A stretch of 64,000 nt of DNA from assembly GCF_900104745.1 (NCBI RefSeq), contig NZ_LT629732.1:3459981-3523980 (forward strand), in the 5' to 3' direction. Position numbers and translations under genes: made by a program. Origin of the DNA: Actinopolymorpha singaporensis (lineage in GTDB: Bacteria > Actinomycetota > Actinomycetes > Propionibacteriales > Actinopolymorphaceae). This document shows positions 16,103 through 24,902 of this stretch, in pieces. The notes under the pieces were generated by a model. It did no database searches and was not told where the DNA came from. It was given only the letters and a program-made list of their open reading frames with translations. Numbering within the stretch: position 1 is the first letter of the stretch; every line of letters starts with the position of its first letter.

Positions 16103-16423
16103 GTGACCGTGCACCAAGCCCGACCCGGCGAGACGGCGGCACCGCCGGCGTCATCGACGCCACCTGTCCGCTGGTGAGCAAGGTGCACAGCGAGGTGCGC
16201 CGCTGCGGAGACCAGGGCGACAGCGTGGTGTTCATCGGGCACGCGGGGCACGAGGAGAGGAGCCCGGACCGTCGGCGTCACCGCCGGAGCGTCCGCGCCG
16301 GAGGCACTCGCCGACGGGGTCGTGGACGCACTCCGCGGCCTCGGCGCGGTCGACGTACAGGAACGCAGGATCACCATGGAGAACGTCCATTTCGCCACAC
16401 CGAAGGAGGTGCGCTCCGCGTGA
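16103..16423 (+). pseudogene. ispH: ispH (HMBPP reductase) remnant with two deletions and a frame change
   Basis: From a GTG at 16103 a few residues are followed, in another frame, by [20 protein letters not shown] and [11 protein letters not shown], a core IspH segment with one of the three cluster cysteines (DATCPLV). It then jumps to a third segment in the original frame, [20 protein letters not shown] and [13 protein letters not shown], the normal C-terminus. A full IspH is about 310-330 residues; only about 85 are recognisable, and two cluster cysteines are missing. The stop at 16421-16423 still overlaps the hpnH start by 4 bases. I read it as a decayed or misassembled last-step MEP-pathway gene. 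Confidence 0.85.
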
Positions 16424-17430
16424 GCATGCCGTTGCGCCAGTCCCTGAAGGTCGGAAGCTATCTCGTTCGGCAACACCTGAAGCGACGTGACAAGTTTCCG
16501 TTGCTGGTCGAGCTGGAGCCCCTCTTCGCGTGCAACCTGCAGTGTGCGGGGTGCGGCAAGATCCAGCACCCCGCCGACGAGCTGCGACGGCGCATGCCGG
16601 TGGAGCAGGCGCTTGCCGCCATGGAGGAGTGCGGCGCTCCGATGGTCTCGATCGCCGGTGGCGAGCCCCTCATGCACCCCGAGATCGACAGGCTGGTCGA
16701 CGAGCTCGTGAAGCGGAGGAAGTACGTCTTCCTGTGCACCAACGCGATGCTCGTACGGAAGTGGTGGGATCGTTACCACTTCAGGCCGTCCCAGTACTTC
16801 TCGTTCGTCGTCCACGTGGACGGGCTGAAGGAGCGGCACGACGCGTCGGTGTGCAAGGACGGTGTCTTCGACGAGGTGGTGGAGGCGATCAGGTTCCTGA
16901 AGGACAAGGGGTTTCGGGTCAACACCAACTCCACGTTCTTCAGCAACGACACGTCGCAGAACATCATCGACGTGCTGGACTTCCTCAACGACGAGGTCAA
17001 GGTCGACAACATGCAGATCTCGCCCGCCTACGCCTACGAGAAGGCCCCCGACCAGGAGCACTTCCCGGGCGTGACGGAGACCCGCGAGCTGTTCTCCAAG
17101 GCGTTCGCGGGCGGCAACCGGAAGCGGTGGCGGCTCAACCACTCGCCGCTGTTCCTGGACTTCCTGGAGGGCAAGGCCGACTTCGGCTGCACCGCCTGGG
17201 GAATCCCGAGCTACTCGCTGTTCGGCTGGCAGCGTCCTTGCTACCTCATGTCCGACGGGTACGCCGCGACGTACCAGGAACTCGTCGAGACCACCGACTG
17301 GGAGGCGTACGGCCGCGGTCGCGACGACCGCTGCGCCAACTGCATGGCCCACTGTGGGTACGAACCGAGCGCGGTCCTCGCCACGATGGGCTCACTGCGC
17401 GAGTCCATCCGCGCCGTCGCCGGCGGCTGA
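16420..17430 (+). CDS. hpnH: Adenosyl-hopene transferase, radical SAM protein HpnH
   Basis: A 336-residue radical SAM enzyme that looks complete: [20 protein letters not shown] at the start, the cluster motif [16 protein letters not shown] (CxxxCxxC), the SAM-contacting [11 protein letters not shown], and the C-terminal half with [20 protein letters not shown] and the cysteine-rich [15 protein letters not shown] typical of HpnH. It adds the 5'-deoxyadenosyl group to hopene (diploptene) to build C35 hopanoids. The GTG at 16420 overlaps the ispH remnant by GTGA. Its substrate requires a squalene-hopene cyclase, for which there is no gene in this window. Confidence 0.93.
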   Translation: MSMPLRQSLKVGSYLVRQHLKRRDKFPLLVELEPLFACNLQCAGCGKIQHPADELRRRMPVEQALAAMEECGAPMVSIAGGEPLMHPEIDRLVDELVKRRKYVFLCTNAMLVRKWWDRYHFRPSQYFSFVVHVDGLKERHDASVCKDGVFDEVVEAIRFLKDKGFRVNTNSTFFSNDTSQNIIDVLDFLNDEVKVDNMQISPAYAYEKAPDQEHFPGVTETRELFSKAFAGGNRKRWRLNHSPLFLDFLEGKADFGCTAWGIPSYSLFGWQRPCYLMSDGYAATYQELVETTDWEAYGRGRDDRCANCMAHCGYEPSAVLATMGSLRESIRAVAGG

Positions 17431-17589
17431 CCCCGCGGAACGCACTCCGCCAGACGGTGGTCCACCTCACCCGCCTGCTCCATCGTGAACCGTTCCAGAA
17501 GGTGACGGCCATCCAGCAGCCGGGTCACCGCCTCTGCCGGGTTGGAAACCCGCTGTCGCCGCAGGCCCCTGACGAATAGGCTCGCGCCC

Positions 17590-18533
17590 ATGACCGACGG
17601 CGACTGGAGGGATGGCGGGTTCAGGCAGCGTCGGCCCTCCGTGGAGACTCTCGCCTGGGTTGCGGCGTCGATGGGTCGGGGCAGTCGCGTCGTTGGCTGT
17701 CGCCGCTTGACCGGTGGCGCCTGCTCCGCCGTGAATCGGCTGACTGTCGAGCGACGTGGAACGCGAACGTTCGTCGTTCTGCGGCAGTACCCGGGCGGGC
17801 TTGGCCTGCAGGGGAGCCTGGAGAAGGAGATCGCCAACCTTGGTGTGGTGGCGGGAAGCGGGCTCCCGGTTCCGAGCATCCTGGCTACTGACGTTGCTGG
17901 TGCTTCGACGGGGGCGCGCCATCGTTGCTGATGACACGGTTGCCGGGGCATGTTCACCTCAGTCCGGCGGACCCTCGGTCGTGGATGACGAGGATCGCGG
18001 AGATTGCTGCACTGCTGCATTCCCTCGATCTCCCCGCGAAGATGTTCAGACCTTGGACGGATTCTTGGATCGCTCCTCTGGACGGGCTTCAGGTGCCGGT
18101 CGACGCCCAGAAGCCGGCCGTGTGGAAGGCAGCGTTCGGTGTCATGGCGGCGCCGCCGCCAAAGGACACTGCCGTCTTTCTGCACTGCGATCTCCTGCCT
18201 GTCAACATGCTGTGGTCGCGCGGGAGGATTACTGGACTGACCGACTGGAACTCCGTCCATCGGGGGGCGCGCGCGATTGACGTCGGGCACTGTCGGCGAT
18301 ACTTGGCGGCGCTCTACTCGCCCGAGTGGTCGGAGCAGCTTCGGTCGCTCTATGAGTCGATCGCCGGGGTGAGTCTCGATCCGTGGTGGGACCTGTATGC
18401 CCTGCTGCACTATGACGACAGCGGGTCGAAGTGGATCCGTGGTCAGGTCGCCGGGCGCCGTCCCGTCGATGTGGCCGGCATGACTTCCCGGGTCGAGGTG
18501 GCTGTCGAGACAGCGCTACGGCGCCTCGGATAA
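17590..18533 (+). pseudogene. Aminoglycoside-phosphotransferase-fold kinase, broken by one frameshift
   Basis: The first part (17590-17931) encodes VVGCRRLTGGACSAVNRLTV and a VLRQYPGG lysine-bearing strand, and stops after GASTGARHRC. The second part continues in the previous frame from about 17920 with SLLMTRLPGHVHLSPADP, FLHCDLLPVNMLW (catalytic loop, HxDxxxxN) and LTDWNSVHRGARAIDVGHC (metal-binding loop). Restoring a single base near 17915 rejoins a normal protein of about 314 residues. A TAGGCT box 7 bases before the ATG suggests a leaderless mRNA. The substrate is unknown. A sequencing error would produce the same picture. Confidence 0.75.
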
Positions 18534-18544
18534 CTGCGGGTCCC

Positions 18545-19447
18545 CTACCAGGTGGCCACCGCGGCGGAGGCGATCTCTTCGCGGAACTCCTGCGCCACCT
18601 GCTGCGAACGCCGGGCGAGCAGGAGTACACCACCGGCGACCAGGGCCATCATGACCCCCTGCAGCGCGGTGACCACCGGCCCGCTCGCGATGTCCTCACC
18701 GAGCCAGGTGGCGCCGAAGGCGACCGCCACGATCGGGTCGCCGATGGTGATGACCGCGGACGCCAGCGCACCGATCAGCCCGCTCTGGAAGGCGTTCTGG
18801 TTGAGCAGGAAGCCGGCCACGCCGATGACGGCGACGCCGTACAACTGCCACTTCGACCAGACCGTGCCGAGGTTGGACAGGTCGACGGTGGAGGCGAGTT
18901 CGCGGACCAGCCCGGCGGTGACGCCGTAGCAGACAGCGGTGGCGATCGCCAAGGGCATCACACGCAGGTCGCTGTGGACGAGCGCGGCCGCCACGAGACA
19001 CGCCGCGACGAGCCCGACCAGCACCATGCCGAGCGGTACGACGGCGGAGGAGCCCCTGGGGTGGGTCTCCTCGCTCGGCGATGCCAGCAGCAGGAAACCG
19101 GTCAGGCCCGCGATCGCCACCAGTGCTCCCAGCATCAGCCGGGCGTCGGGCAACTGATGGCGCATCGCGTAGGCGAAACCGATGTAGAACAACGTGCCGG
19201 TGACCAGCAGCGGCTGCACCAGCGCGAGCGGCGCGAAGTGCAGGGCGACCACCTGCAGGGCGAAGCCGCCGGCCGCGAAGATCACTCCCGCACGGAACGC
19301 GCTCATCTGGATGAGGTCGAGCAGCAGCCGCGGACGCAGCGCGCCGCGTTGTGGTGCCTGCCGCGCGGAGTGGTGCTGGAGCACACCGGCGGCGCCGTAG
19401 GCCGCCGCCCCCGCCAACGCACACAGAACACCGACGAGAGTACCCAT
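18545..19447 (-). CDS. DMT (drug/metabolite transporter) superfamily membrane protein
   Basis: A 300-residue protein with nine to ten hydrophobic segments in the EamA/NIPA-like arrangement: VGVLCALAGAAAYGAAGVLQ first, then LVQPLLVTGTLFYIGFAYAM, and a second half beginning near MPLAIATAVCYGVTAG with ALASAVITIGDPIVAVAFGA before the end. No signal peptide or extra domain is visible. It begins one base after the stop of the glycosyltransferase-acyltransferase fusion gene, so the two are co-transcribed. It might move a precursor or the product of that enzyme; this is inference from position. Confidence 0.8.
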   Translation of the reverse strand: MGTLVGVLCALAGAAAYGAAGVLQHHSARQAPQRGALRPRLLLDLIQMSAFRAGVIFAAGGFALQVVALHFAPLALVQPLLVTGTLFYIGFAYAMRHQLPDARLMLGALVAIAGLTGFLLLASPSEETHPRGSSAVVPLGMVLVGLVAACLVAAALVHSDLRVMPLAIATAVCYGVTAGLVRELASTVDLSNLGTVWSKWQLYGVAVIGVAGFLLNQNAFQSGLIGALASAVITIGDPIVAVAFGATWLGEDIASGPVVTALQGVMMALVAGGVLLLARRSQQVAQEFREEIASAAVATW

Positions 19448-19448
19448 C

Positions 19449-22001
19449 TCAGCCGGCAGCCCCCACCGCGACGGAGGGTTCGCGTGGTGTCTCGGCGGCT
19501 GCCATGAAGCTGGTGCGAAAGGCGTCCTTGACAACCCTGCGCTCGACCCCCAGGCCGCGGTCGAGGAGTACTCCCACACCGGCCACTGTGCCGGACCTGA
19601 CCACCCCGACGGTCAGCGGCACGCCGGAGGCGAGCGGAAGAACCGGGCACACGGCGCGCACGTCGGCGCCGGCGAACGTCCGTGGTCCCCGTGCGCCGGG
19701 CATGTAGGAAACGATCGTGTTGAAGAAGTGCCGGTTGTAGGTCGCTCGCGCGAAGCCGCGGTGCAGCGGGTGGGGAAGTTGCCCGGCCGCCCACATCACC
19801 ATCGCCGCCGCCACCGCCTCGCCCTGCCGGTCGTGCAGGCGGGTGCCGGCGCGGATCCTCGCGGTTCGCCCTGAAAGGGTGAGCGGTCCGGTGGGGAGGT
19901 CGACGGCAAGCGCGCCGGTCCAGTTTCCGGAGATCCGGTCGAGTTTCGGCGGCCGCATCGCCACCGGAAACATCGCCCGCAGCGGCCGGCCGGGCGTGAG
20001 CAGACCGGCTGGGCGGAGCAGCCGGTCGAGCGCGTCGGCCACCAGCGCCAGAACCGCCTCGTGCGGCAGGGCGTCGCAGGCGGTGGCGAGGTCGCGGATC
20101 CGCTTCCACGGCACCTCCACGGTGACCAGGTCCCGTTGCCCGGTCGGGGTCACGTGGTTGAGGGGATGACGCGGCGCGAGGCCCTTGCCCGCCAGCCGTC
20201 CGGCACCCCGCAGGACATGACCCGCACCGACCCGCGCCATACGCCGGCGACCAGCGGGTCGACGTTCGGTCAGCCCGTCGCCCGGCAGCGGGTCCATGAG
20301 CCGGTCGAGCAGGCCGAGTGCGGAGATGCCGTCGCCCTGGGCGTGGTGCAGCTTGACCGCGAAGGTGCTCCGGCCGTCGGCCTGGCCGGTCACCTGCAGG
20401 CCCCGCCAGGCGGGTGCGTCCGGCGGCATCCGGCGGGACCAGAAGTCGCTGACGGCTGCGCTGACGTCCTCCTCGCCCGCGCCCCCTCCCAGCCGCTGCT
20501 CCTCGACGTGGCTCCGGGCGTCGACCGAGTCCCGCAACAGCCAGCCCAGCGGGCGGCGTACGAGGACGCGGCGCATCGGCGGCAGGCCGCTCGCCCGGGC
20601 CTGCATGGTCCGGCGCACGTCCGCGGCGGTGACCGCCCGGCCGCCGGGCAGCGGGGCGAGGTCGAGGACCGCGCCCAACTCCTGGGCGTACGGCCCGGTC
20701 TCGACATGGGCGAAGAACGAATCCGGCGCCCGCATCGGCCAGGTCCGCTCCGCAAGGGCGGCTTGACGCGCAGGCGTGGAGAGAGTGGAGTCGGCCGGCC
20801 GGGGCGCCACGAGCGCGTGCAGGCCCGAGTCGAGGTCGTACCGCTCAAGGTGGCGCAACGTCGCGGAACGGAGTCTTCGCAGCGGCTCCCGTTCCTCCAG
20901 CACCGACCGTACGTACGACTGGAGCATCGCGAGGTCGGGGCACAGGTCGGTGAGACCCGCGACCACCATCAGGTTGGCGTTCGCCACGCCGTGCGCGGCG
21001 ATCGGGGAGGTCGTCACCACCGGCAGCGCGCTGGCCATTCCCTCCAGCGCGGTCGCCCCGCCCGCGTTGGTCACCAGGAGGTCCGCCGCCCGCATGAGAG
21101 TGGGCATCTGGTCGGTCCAGCCGAGGGGAAGCAGCCGCTCCCGGGGCAGGCCGAGCCGTTCGAGGCGTACGCGCGTCTGTTCGTTGCGCCCGCAGGCCAC
21201 CACGACGCAGACCTTGTCCGAGGCCTCCAGCAGGGCGGCCACCGAGGCGTCCGCGTCGCCGAAGGAGTAGGCGCCGCAGGACAGGAGCACGACGAAGGCG
21301 TCCGCCGGGAGATCCAGCAGGCGCCTGGCCTGCGCCTGGTCGCCGGGGGCGAACGCACGTACGACCGGCGGTGCACAGACCTCGACGTTCACGTCGGGTT
21401 CCGCGCAGCGGGCGAGAGCCACCGCGGTCTGGTGGACGACGAAGTTTGCGTCGAGTTCGGGGTAGACCCAGAACGGGTGTGGTGCGAAGTCGGAGACCCA
21501 GCACGCGGTGTGGACGCCGAGCCCGCGGTGGCGGCGCAGCCAGGCCAGCCCGGAACTGCCGAGCGGGTAGGTGGAGAGCACCAGGTCGGGCTCGAAGCGG
21601 TCGATCTCGGTGCGCAGCCGCCGCCCGGCCCAGGAGCCGGTGAACCTCTTGGAAGCCTGGGCGAACCAGCGGTGCCGCCACTCACTGGCGTAGAAGAACT
21701 CGTACAGCCAGGGGGTGCGCTCGACGTTCGAGACGTAGATGGAGCGGAACGCCCGGCCCACGCCCGGCCCCATCACGTCCAGCGTGTCGACGCGGTGGCA
21801 CTCGCTCCCCGGCCACAGCCGCTGCACTGCCTCCTCGAGCGCGTTGGCGGTGGAGTTGTGGCCACCGCCCATGTCGGCCGAGACCAGCAGGACGCGATGG
21901 GGGCCCTCATCGGCGTGGGCGCCGACGGAGATGCCGACCCGGGCACCGTTTTGGGCACCGTTTTGGGCACGACCGTTCGAGCGGGCCGGGGGATGGCTCA
22001 T
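19449..22001 (-). CDS. Fusion of MGDG-synthase-like glycosyltransferase and wax ester synthase/DGAT domain
   Basis: An 850-residue two-domain protein. Residues about 33-410 are a GT-B glycosyltransferase of the MGDG-synthase/MurG type: RVLLVSADMGGGHNSTANAL, CWVSDFAPHPFWVYPELDAN and the nucleotide-sugar site LVTNAGGATALEGMASALPV. Residues about 422-850 are a wax ester synthase/diacylglycerol acyltransferase: MRAPDSFFAHVETG, the catalytic HHAQGDG near residue 550 (HHxxxDG), ISGNWTGALAVDLPTG and FNTIVSYMPGARGP, all family features. It could glycosylate and acylate the same lipid. The first 30 residues contain an NGAQNGAQNGA repeat. I start at the ATG at 22001; the frame continues upstream without similarity. 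It heads an operon with the DMT transporter. Confidence 0.82.
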   Translation of the reverse strand: MSHPPARSNGRAQNGAQNGARVGISVGAHADEGPHRVLLVSADMGGGHNSTANALEEAVQRLWPGSECHRVDTLDVMGPGVGRAFRSIYVSNVERTPWLYEFFYASEWRHRWFAQASKRFTGSWAGRRLRTEIDRFEPDLVLSTYPLGSSGLAWLRRHRGLGVHTACWVSDFAPHPFWVYPELDANFVVHQTAVALARCAEPDVNVEVCAPPVVRAFAPGDQAQARRLLDLPADAFVVLLSCGAYSFGDADASVAALLEASDKVCVVVACGRNEQTRVRLERLGLPRERLLPLGWTDQMPTLMRAADLLVTNAGGATALEGMASALPVVTTSPIAAHGVANANLMVVAGLTDLCPDLAMLQSYVRSVLEEREPLRRLRSATLRHLERYDLDSGLHALVAPRPADSTLSTPARQAALAERTWPMRAPDSFFAHVETGPYAQELGAVLDLAPLPGGRAVTAADVRRTMQARASGLPPMRRVLVRRPLGWLLRDSVDARSHVEEQRLGGGAGEEDVSAAVSDFWSRRMPPDAPAWRGLQVTGQADGRSTFAVKLHHAQGDGISALGLLDRLMDPLPGDGLTERRPAGRRRMARVGAGHVLRGAGRLAGKGLAPRHPLNHVTPTGQRDLVTVEVPWKRIRDLATACDALPHEAVLALVADALDRLLRPAGLLTPGRPLRAMFPVAMRPPKLDRISGNWTGALAVDLPTGPLTLSGRTARIRAGTRLHDRQGEAVAAAMVMWAAGQLPHPLHRGFARATYNRHFFNTIVSYMPGARGPRTFAGADVRAVCPVLPLASGVPLTVGVVRSGTVAGVGVLLDRGLGVERRVVKDAFRTSFMAAAETPREPSVAVGAAG
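21941..21970. repeat. 12-bp tandem repeat within the N-terminal coding region of the fusion gene
   Basis: GGGCACCGTTTT occurs twice head to tail (21941-21952, 21953-21964) followed by a half unit. In the protein it yields the NGAQ tetrad repeated in the disordered N-terminus. It is in-frame and probably a neutral slippage product. Confidence 0.7.
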
Positions 22002-22170
22002 TGTTGGTGAATACCCATCGAACGTGATCTGCAACACCGTGCCGGTGCCGGCGGTGACATTCCCGTCCGGACCGGGTTGCCGACCGATTTCTGTCGTTGC
22101 GAATTGCGGCGGCCGGTGCGGGTAGGCCAGCCGTGGTTGGACAGCCAGCCGCGACTGAAGGAGACGGGGG

Positions 22171-22393
22171 ATGTTCTTCCACCGGCAAGAGCTCCAGCAC
22201 AAGGCCGTTCCGGACCAGCCCGACGCCGTCCACGCCCGCAAGCTGCAGAAGATCTTCGGTGGCCAGTACGGCGAGATCACAGTGGCCACGCAGTACGTTC
22301 GGCCACGTCGAGCTGCTCGCCACCATGATCGCCCAGCTGCTGGAGAAGGCGCCGGTCGGAGTCACCGACGACGCGCTGCATAGGCCGCGTTGA
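22171..22393 (+). pseudogene. Manganese catalase remnant
   Basis: From the ATG at 22171 the translation MFFHRQELQHKAVPDQPDAV, ARKLQKIFGGQYGEITVATQ is the N-terminus of a non-heme manganese catalase, including the Glu-bearing first helix. After about 44 residues the similarity jumps to another frame, FGHVELLATMIAQLLEKAPV, which is the second helix pair with its metal-binding E-x-x-H neighbourhood; about 25 residues between are missing. The rest of the protein (over 200 residues) is absent, ending at GVTDDALHRPR. A GAAT-N15-GGGTAG motif at 22101-22125 could have been its stress promoter. Confidence 0.75.
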
Positions 22394-22599
22394 AGAAGGA
22401 CAAGAAGAACACACCGTAGGCGCCGACCCGGCGTTTGCATCAGCTGGGTCGACGGAGGGTAAGGGCGAGTGATCGTGCTCGCCGGCGAAGGGTGGGGGGT
22501 CCAGAAGCGCGGCTCCCCACCCCTTGTTGCGTCAAGCGGGTCTTGCCCCGGGCTGGACGCCGCGTGTGTCAGGCGGTGGAACGGCGGCGAGCGGCGGGG
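22394..22599. other. Gap after the catalase remnant, with a GC-rich hairpin
   Basis: No gene is supported in these 206 bases. A stem formed by GGGTGGGG (22490-22497) and CCCCACCC (22515-22522) could end transcription of the leftward DUF6098 gene or of the catalase remnant. The first bases probably mark the site where the 3' part of the catalase gene was lost. Confidence 0.4.
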
Positions 22600-23010
22600 T
22601 CATGCACTGGAATGACCGACGTGGAAGTGCTCGCTGTACCAACTCCTGGCCTGTTCGAGGGCGTCCTTGCCGAGCCAGGCGACGGGTTCGACGTCGGTGA
22701 GCAGGGGTTCGTCGTCCGGGCCCCGGCCGACGACCTTGCCGGTCAGGATCCAGCCGGTACGACTGGCTGCGCGTTCGGCGAGGTGGGCGTACTGGCAGAT
22801 CTGCCGGGCGAGCCAGTCGGTCAGTGGCCGCGTCCACCACCTCGGCGGGTCGAGGCGGTTCACCGACAGCCCGGGAAGCGGAAGGCCGCTCTCGTAGTCG
22901 ACGCTCGCCTGCGCCGCATCGGCCTCGGGCCCCTCGGAGAACCGCACGAAGAGACCCTGGTGCCGATACACGAGGCGGGTCAGCTCGTCGAGGTCCTCCA
23001 CTACCTGCAT
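22600..23010 (-). CDS. DUF6098 family protein
   Basis: A 136-residue soluble protein. It begins MQVVEDLDELTRLVYRHQGL and contains LFVRFSEGPEADAAQASVDY, GLPLPGLSVNRLDPPRWWTR and the conserved GRGPDDEPLLTDVEPVAWLG near the end, which I recognise from actinobacterial proteins grouped as DUF6098. Function unknown; relatives are often found among stress-response genes. A GTTT-N15-CGGTAC element upstream may be a stress-sigma promoter. It is a single gene. Confidence 0.7.
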   Translation of the reverse strand: MQVVEDLDELTRLVYRHQGLFVRFSEGPEADAAQASVDYESGLPLPGLSVNRLDPPRWWTRPLTDWLARQICQYAHLAERAASRTGWILTGKVVGRGPDDEPLLTDVEPVAWLGKDALEQARSWYSEHFHVGHSSA

Positions 23011-23059
23011 GTCCGTCGCGCCCCTTCCGGCCGCCCGGTCGTGATTCGTCTTCGTTTCC

Positions 23060-23084
23060 GTACCGCCACGGCGAGGGTGTAAAC
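23060..23084 (-). promoter_or_regulatory. Candidate SigB-type promoter of the DUF6098 gene
   Basis: On the minus strand GTTT (23084-23081), 15 bases, then CGGTAC (23065-23060), 50 bases before the start codon. Spacing equals that of the perfect GTTT-N15-GGGTAC site at 47310. One mismatch in the -10 box. Confidence 0.35.
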
Positions 23085-23115
23085 GGAACTCGGTGTGGTC
23101 GAACGGGCGGGGTGC

Positions 23116-23400
23116 TTACCTGTCGGCGCGCAGGCGGCGTGCCACCAGGACCATGACGGCGGCGGCCCGCAACGCCGAACGCGCCCGGTGGCGGCGTCGC
23201 CGACGTTGCCTGTGAACCTTGACCGCCGTCTCCGGGTAGGCCTTGCGGGCGCTCTCCTCCGCCTCGGAGGGGCTGTCGAAGGTACGGAAGCTCACCAACG
23301 TGGTCTCCGCCTCGTCGGCCCGCTGCGTCCAGTGCCAGCGCCAGTATCCGTCGGGCTGCTGGTAGACCTCCACCCGGGCTCGGGGCCCGCTCCCGTTCAC
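23116..23400 (-). CDS. Small protein translationally coupled to qcrB, unknown function
   Basis: A 94-residue protein whose GTG overlaps the qcrB stop by 4 bases. The first 60 residues (RARVEVYQQPDGYWRWHWTQ, FDSPSEAEESARKAYPETAV) look like a small alpha/beta domain similar in pattern to DUF1508 repeats (strand-W-R-W-strand-helix). The last 35 are strongly basic (HRQRRRRRHRARSALRAA) with a short hydrophobic stretch, perhaps membrane- or nucleic-acid-associated. Position makes it part of the respiratory operon; a structural or assembly role is possible but not shown. Confidence 0.55.
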   Translation of the reverse strand: MNGSGPRARVEVYQQPDGYWRWHWTQRADEAETTLVSFRTFDSPSEAEESARKAYPETAVKVHRQRRRRRHRARSALRAAAVMVLVARRLRADR

Positions 23401-24902
23401 GAGTCCCCTTCCGGCGACTGCTGGGCCGGTGCGGTGGCCGAGCGCGACAACTCGCGGTCGGCGGCAGCCACCGCGGGTGCTCTCGCGGGCGCAATCCGCT
23501 CCTCCCGCTCACCGTCCTCCTCAGACGGCTCCTTGCCGGCGTGCGCGACGTCCTCGCGGCTGAGCGACAGCAGGCCCTCCGCGTCGCTGCGCCGCAAGGA
23601 GCGGGTGAGGAGGTACGCCAGCGTGCCGGTGACCAGCGGCAGGCCGAGCGTCACCGCACGCAGGGTCGCCCGGACCGTTCCGATGGGCGCACCGGTCCAC
23701 TGCACGATCAGCTCCTGTGAACCCGCCACCAGCAGCATGGCGTAGAACGTCAGCGCCATGACGCCGATCGCGGTGCGGACCGGGAAGTCCCGCGGCCGGC
23801 CGGCGATGTGGTGCGCGGCCCGGTCCCCGGTGAACCTGCGTTCGATCACCGGCCAGAAGTAGAGGGCCACGAACGTCAGCAGCGGGAACAGCGCGCCGGC
23901 CCAGAACTGCGTGGGTATCAGGTGCCCGAAGACGAAGAGGTCGGCGGGCGGGAACAGCCGGAGCCCGCCCTCGACCCACAGGATGTACCAGTCGGCCACC
24001 GACGGAGAGGTGATGGTCGCCGCGTCGAAGTCGCCCCACACCCAGACGGGGTTGATCTGGGCGATGCCGCCGGCCACGAAGACCACCGCCGCCACCGCGC
24101 ACAGCAGCGCGAACGACCGGAGCGCGTAGCTCGGCCACACCCGTGACCCGACGACGTTGGAGTCGCGGCGGCCCGGACCGGAGAAGTGACTGTGCTTCTG
24201 CTTGATCAGGATCGCCATGTGCACGGCGAGCAGGCCGGCGATCAGAGCGGGCACGAGGAAGATGTGCAGGGCGTAGAGGCGTTCGAGGATGTAGTCCCCG
24301 GGAAACTCTCCGCCGAAGACGAGGAACGTGAGCCACGCGCCCACCACCGGCACCGACAACGAGATCGAGTTGAAGATGTGCAGGCCGGTTCCCGACAGCA
24401 GGTCGTCGGGCAGGGAGTAGCCGGCGAAGCCGTTGAAGATCGCCAGGATCAGCATGGTCAGGCCGACCGCCCAGTTGATCCCGCGCGGCTTGCGGAACAT
24501 ACCGGTGAAGAAGATCCGGCACATGTGCAGGACGATCGCGCCGACGAAGATGTGCGCCGCCCAGTGGTGTGCCTGGCGCAGCAGCAGGCCCCCGCGAACG
24601 TCCCAGCTGAGCTCGACCGTCGACACGAACGCGGCGGACTTCGGGAGGCCGTGCATCGGTGGGTACTCACCGTGGTAGATGCGCAGGGAGCTGCCCGGCT
24701 CGAAGAACAACGCGAGGTAGACCCCGGTGGCCACCAGGATGATGAAGCTGTACATCGCGATCTCACCGAGCATGAACGACCAGTGGTCCGGGAAAATCTT
24801 CGCCAACGCCTTGCGGGCCATGGGCGCGATCTCGAGTCGCTCGTCGAGCCGGCGCAGCAGCCGGCTCTCCTTCTTGCGTACGGGTTGGGGTTTCAGGCTC
24901 AC
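23397..24902 (-). CDS. qcrB: Cytochrome bc1 complex cytochrome b subunit QcrB
   Basis: A 501-residue membrane protein with the actinobacterial cytochrome b pattern: KIFPDHWSFMLGEIAMYSFI at the first helix, LLLRQAHHWAAHIFVGAIVL and FLVPALIAGLLAVHMAILIK holding the paired His ligands of the two b hemes, and further helices around PTQFWAGALFPLLTFVALYF. It oxidises menaquinol and passes electrons to the Rieske protein and heme b. I prefer the GTG at 24902, overlapping qcrA by 4 bases; an ATG at 24920 is possible. The last 70 residues are a hydrophilic Ala/Glu-rich tail. Confidence 0.93.
   Translation of the reverse strand: MSLKPQPVRKKESRLLRRLDERLEIAPMARKALAKIFPDHWSFMLGEIAMYSFIILVATGVYLALFFEPGSSLRIYHGEYPPMHGLPKSAAFVSTVELSWDVRGGLLLRQAHHWAAHIFVGAIVLHMCRIFFTGMFRKPRGINWAVGLTMLILAIFNGFAGYSLPDDLLSGTGLHIFNSISLSVPVVGAWLTFLVFGGEFPGDYILERLYALHIFLVPALIAGLLAVHMAILIKQKHSHFSGPGRRDSNVVGSRVWPSYALRSFALLCAVAAVVFVAGGIAQINPVWVWGDFDAATITSPSVADWYILWVEGGLRLFPPADLFVFGHLIPTQFWAGALFPLLTFVALYFWPVIERRFTGDRAAHHIAGRPRDFPVRTAIGVMALTFYAMLLVAGSQELIVQWTGAPIGTVRATLRAVTLGLPLVTGTLAYLLTRSLRRSDAEGLLSLSREDVAHAGKEPSEEDGEREERIAPARAPAVAAADRELSRSATAPAQQSPEGDS

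Noticed and set aside
16174-17430. A longer HpnH starting at 16174
   Set aside because: The extra N-terminus reads through the ispH remnant in a mixed frame; conserved HpnH begins at SMPLRQS, so the GTG at 16420 is preferred.
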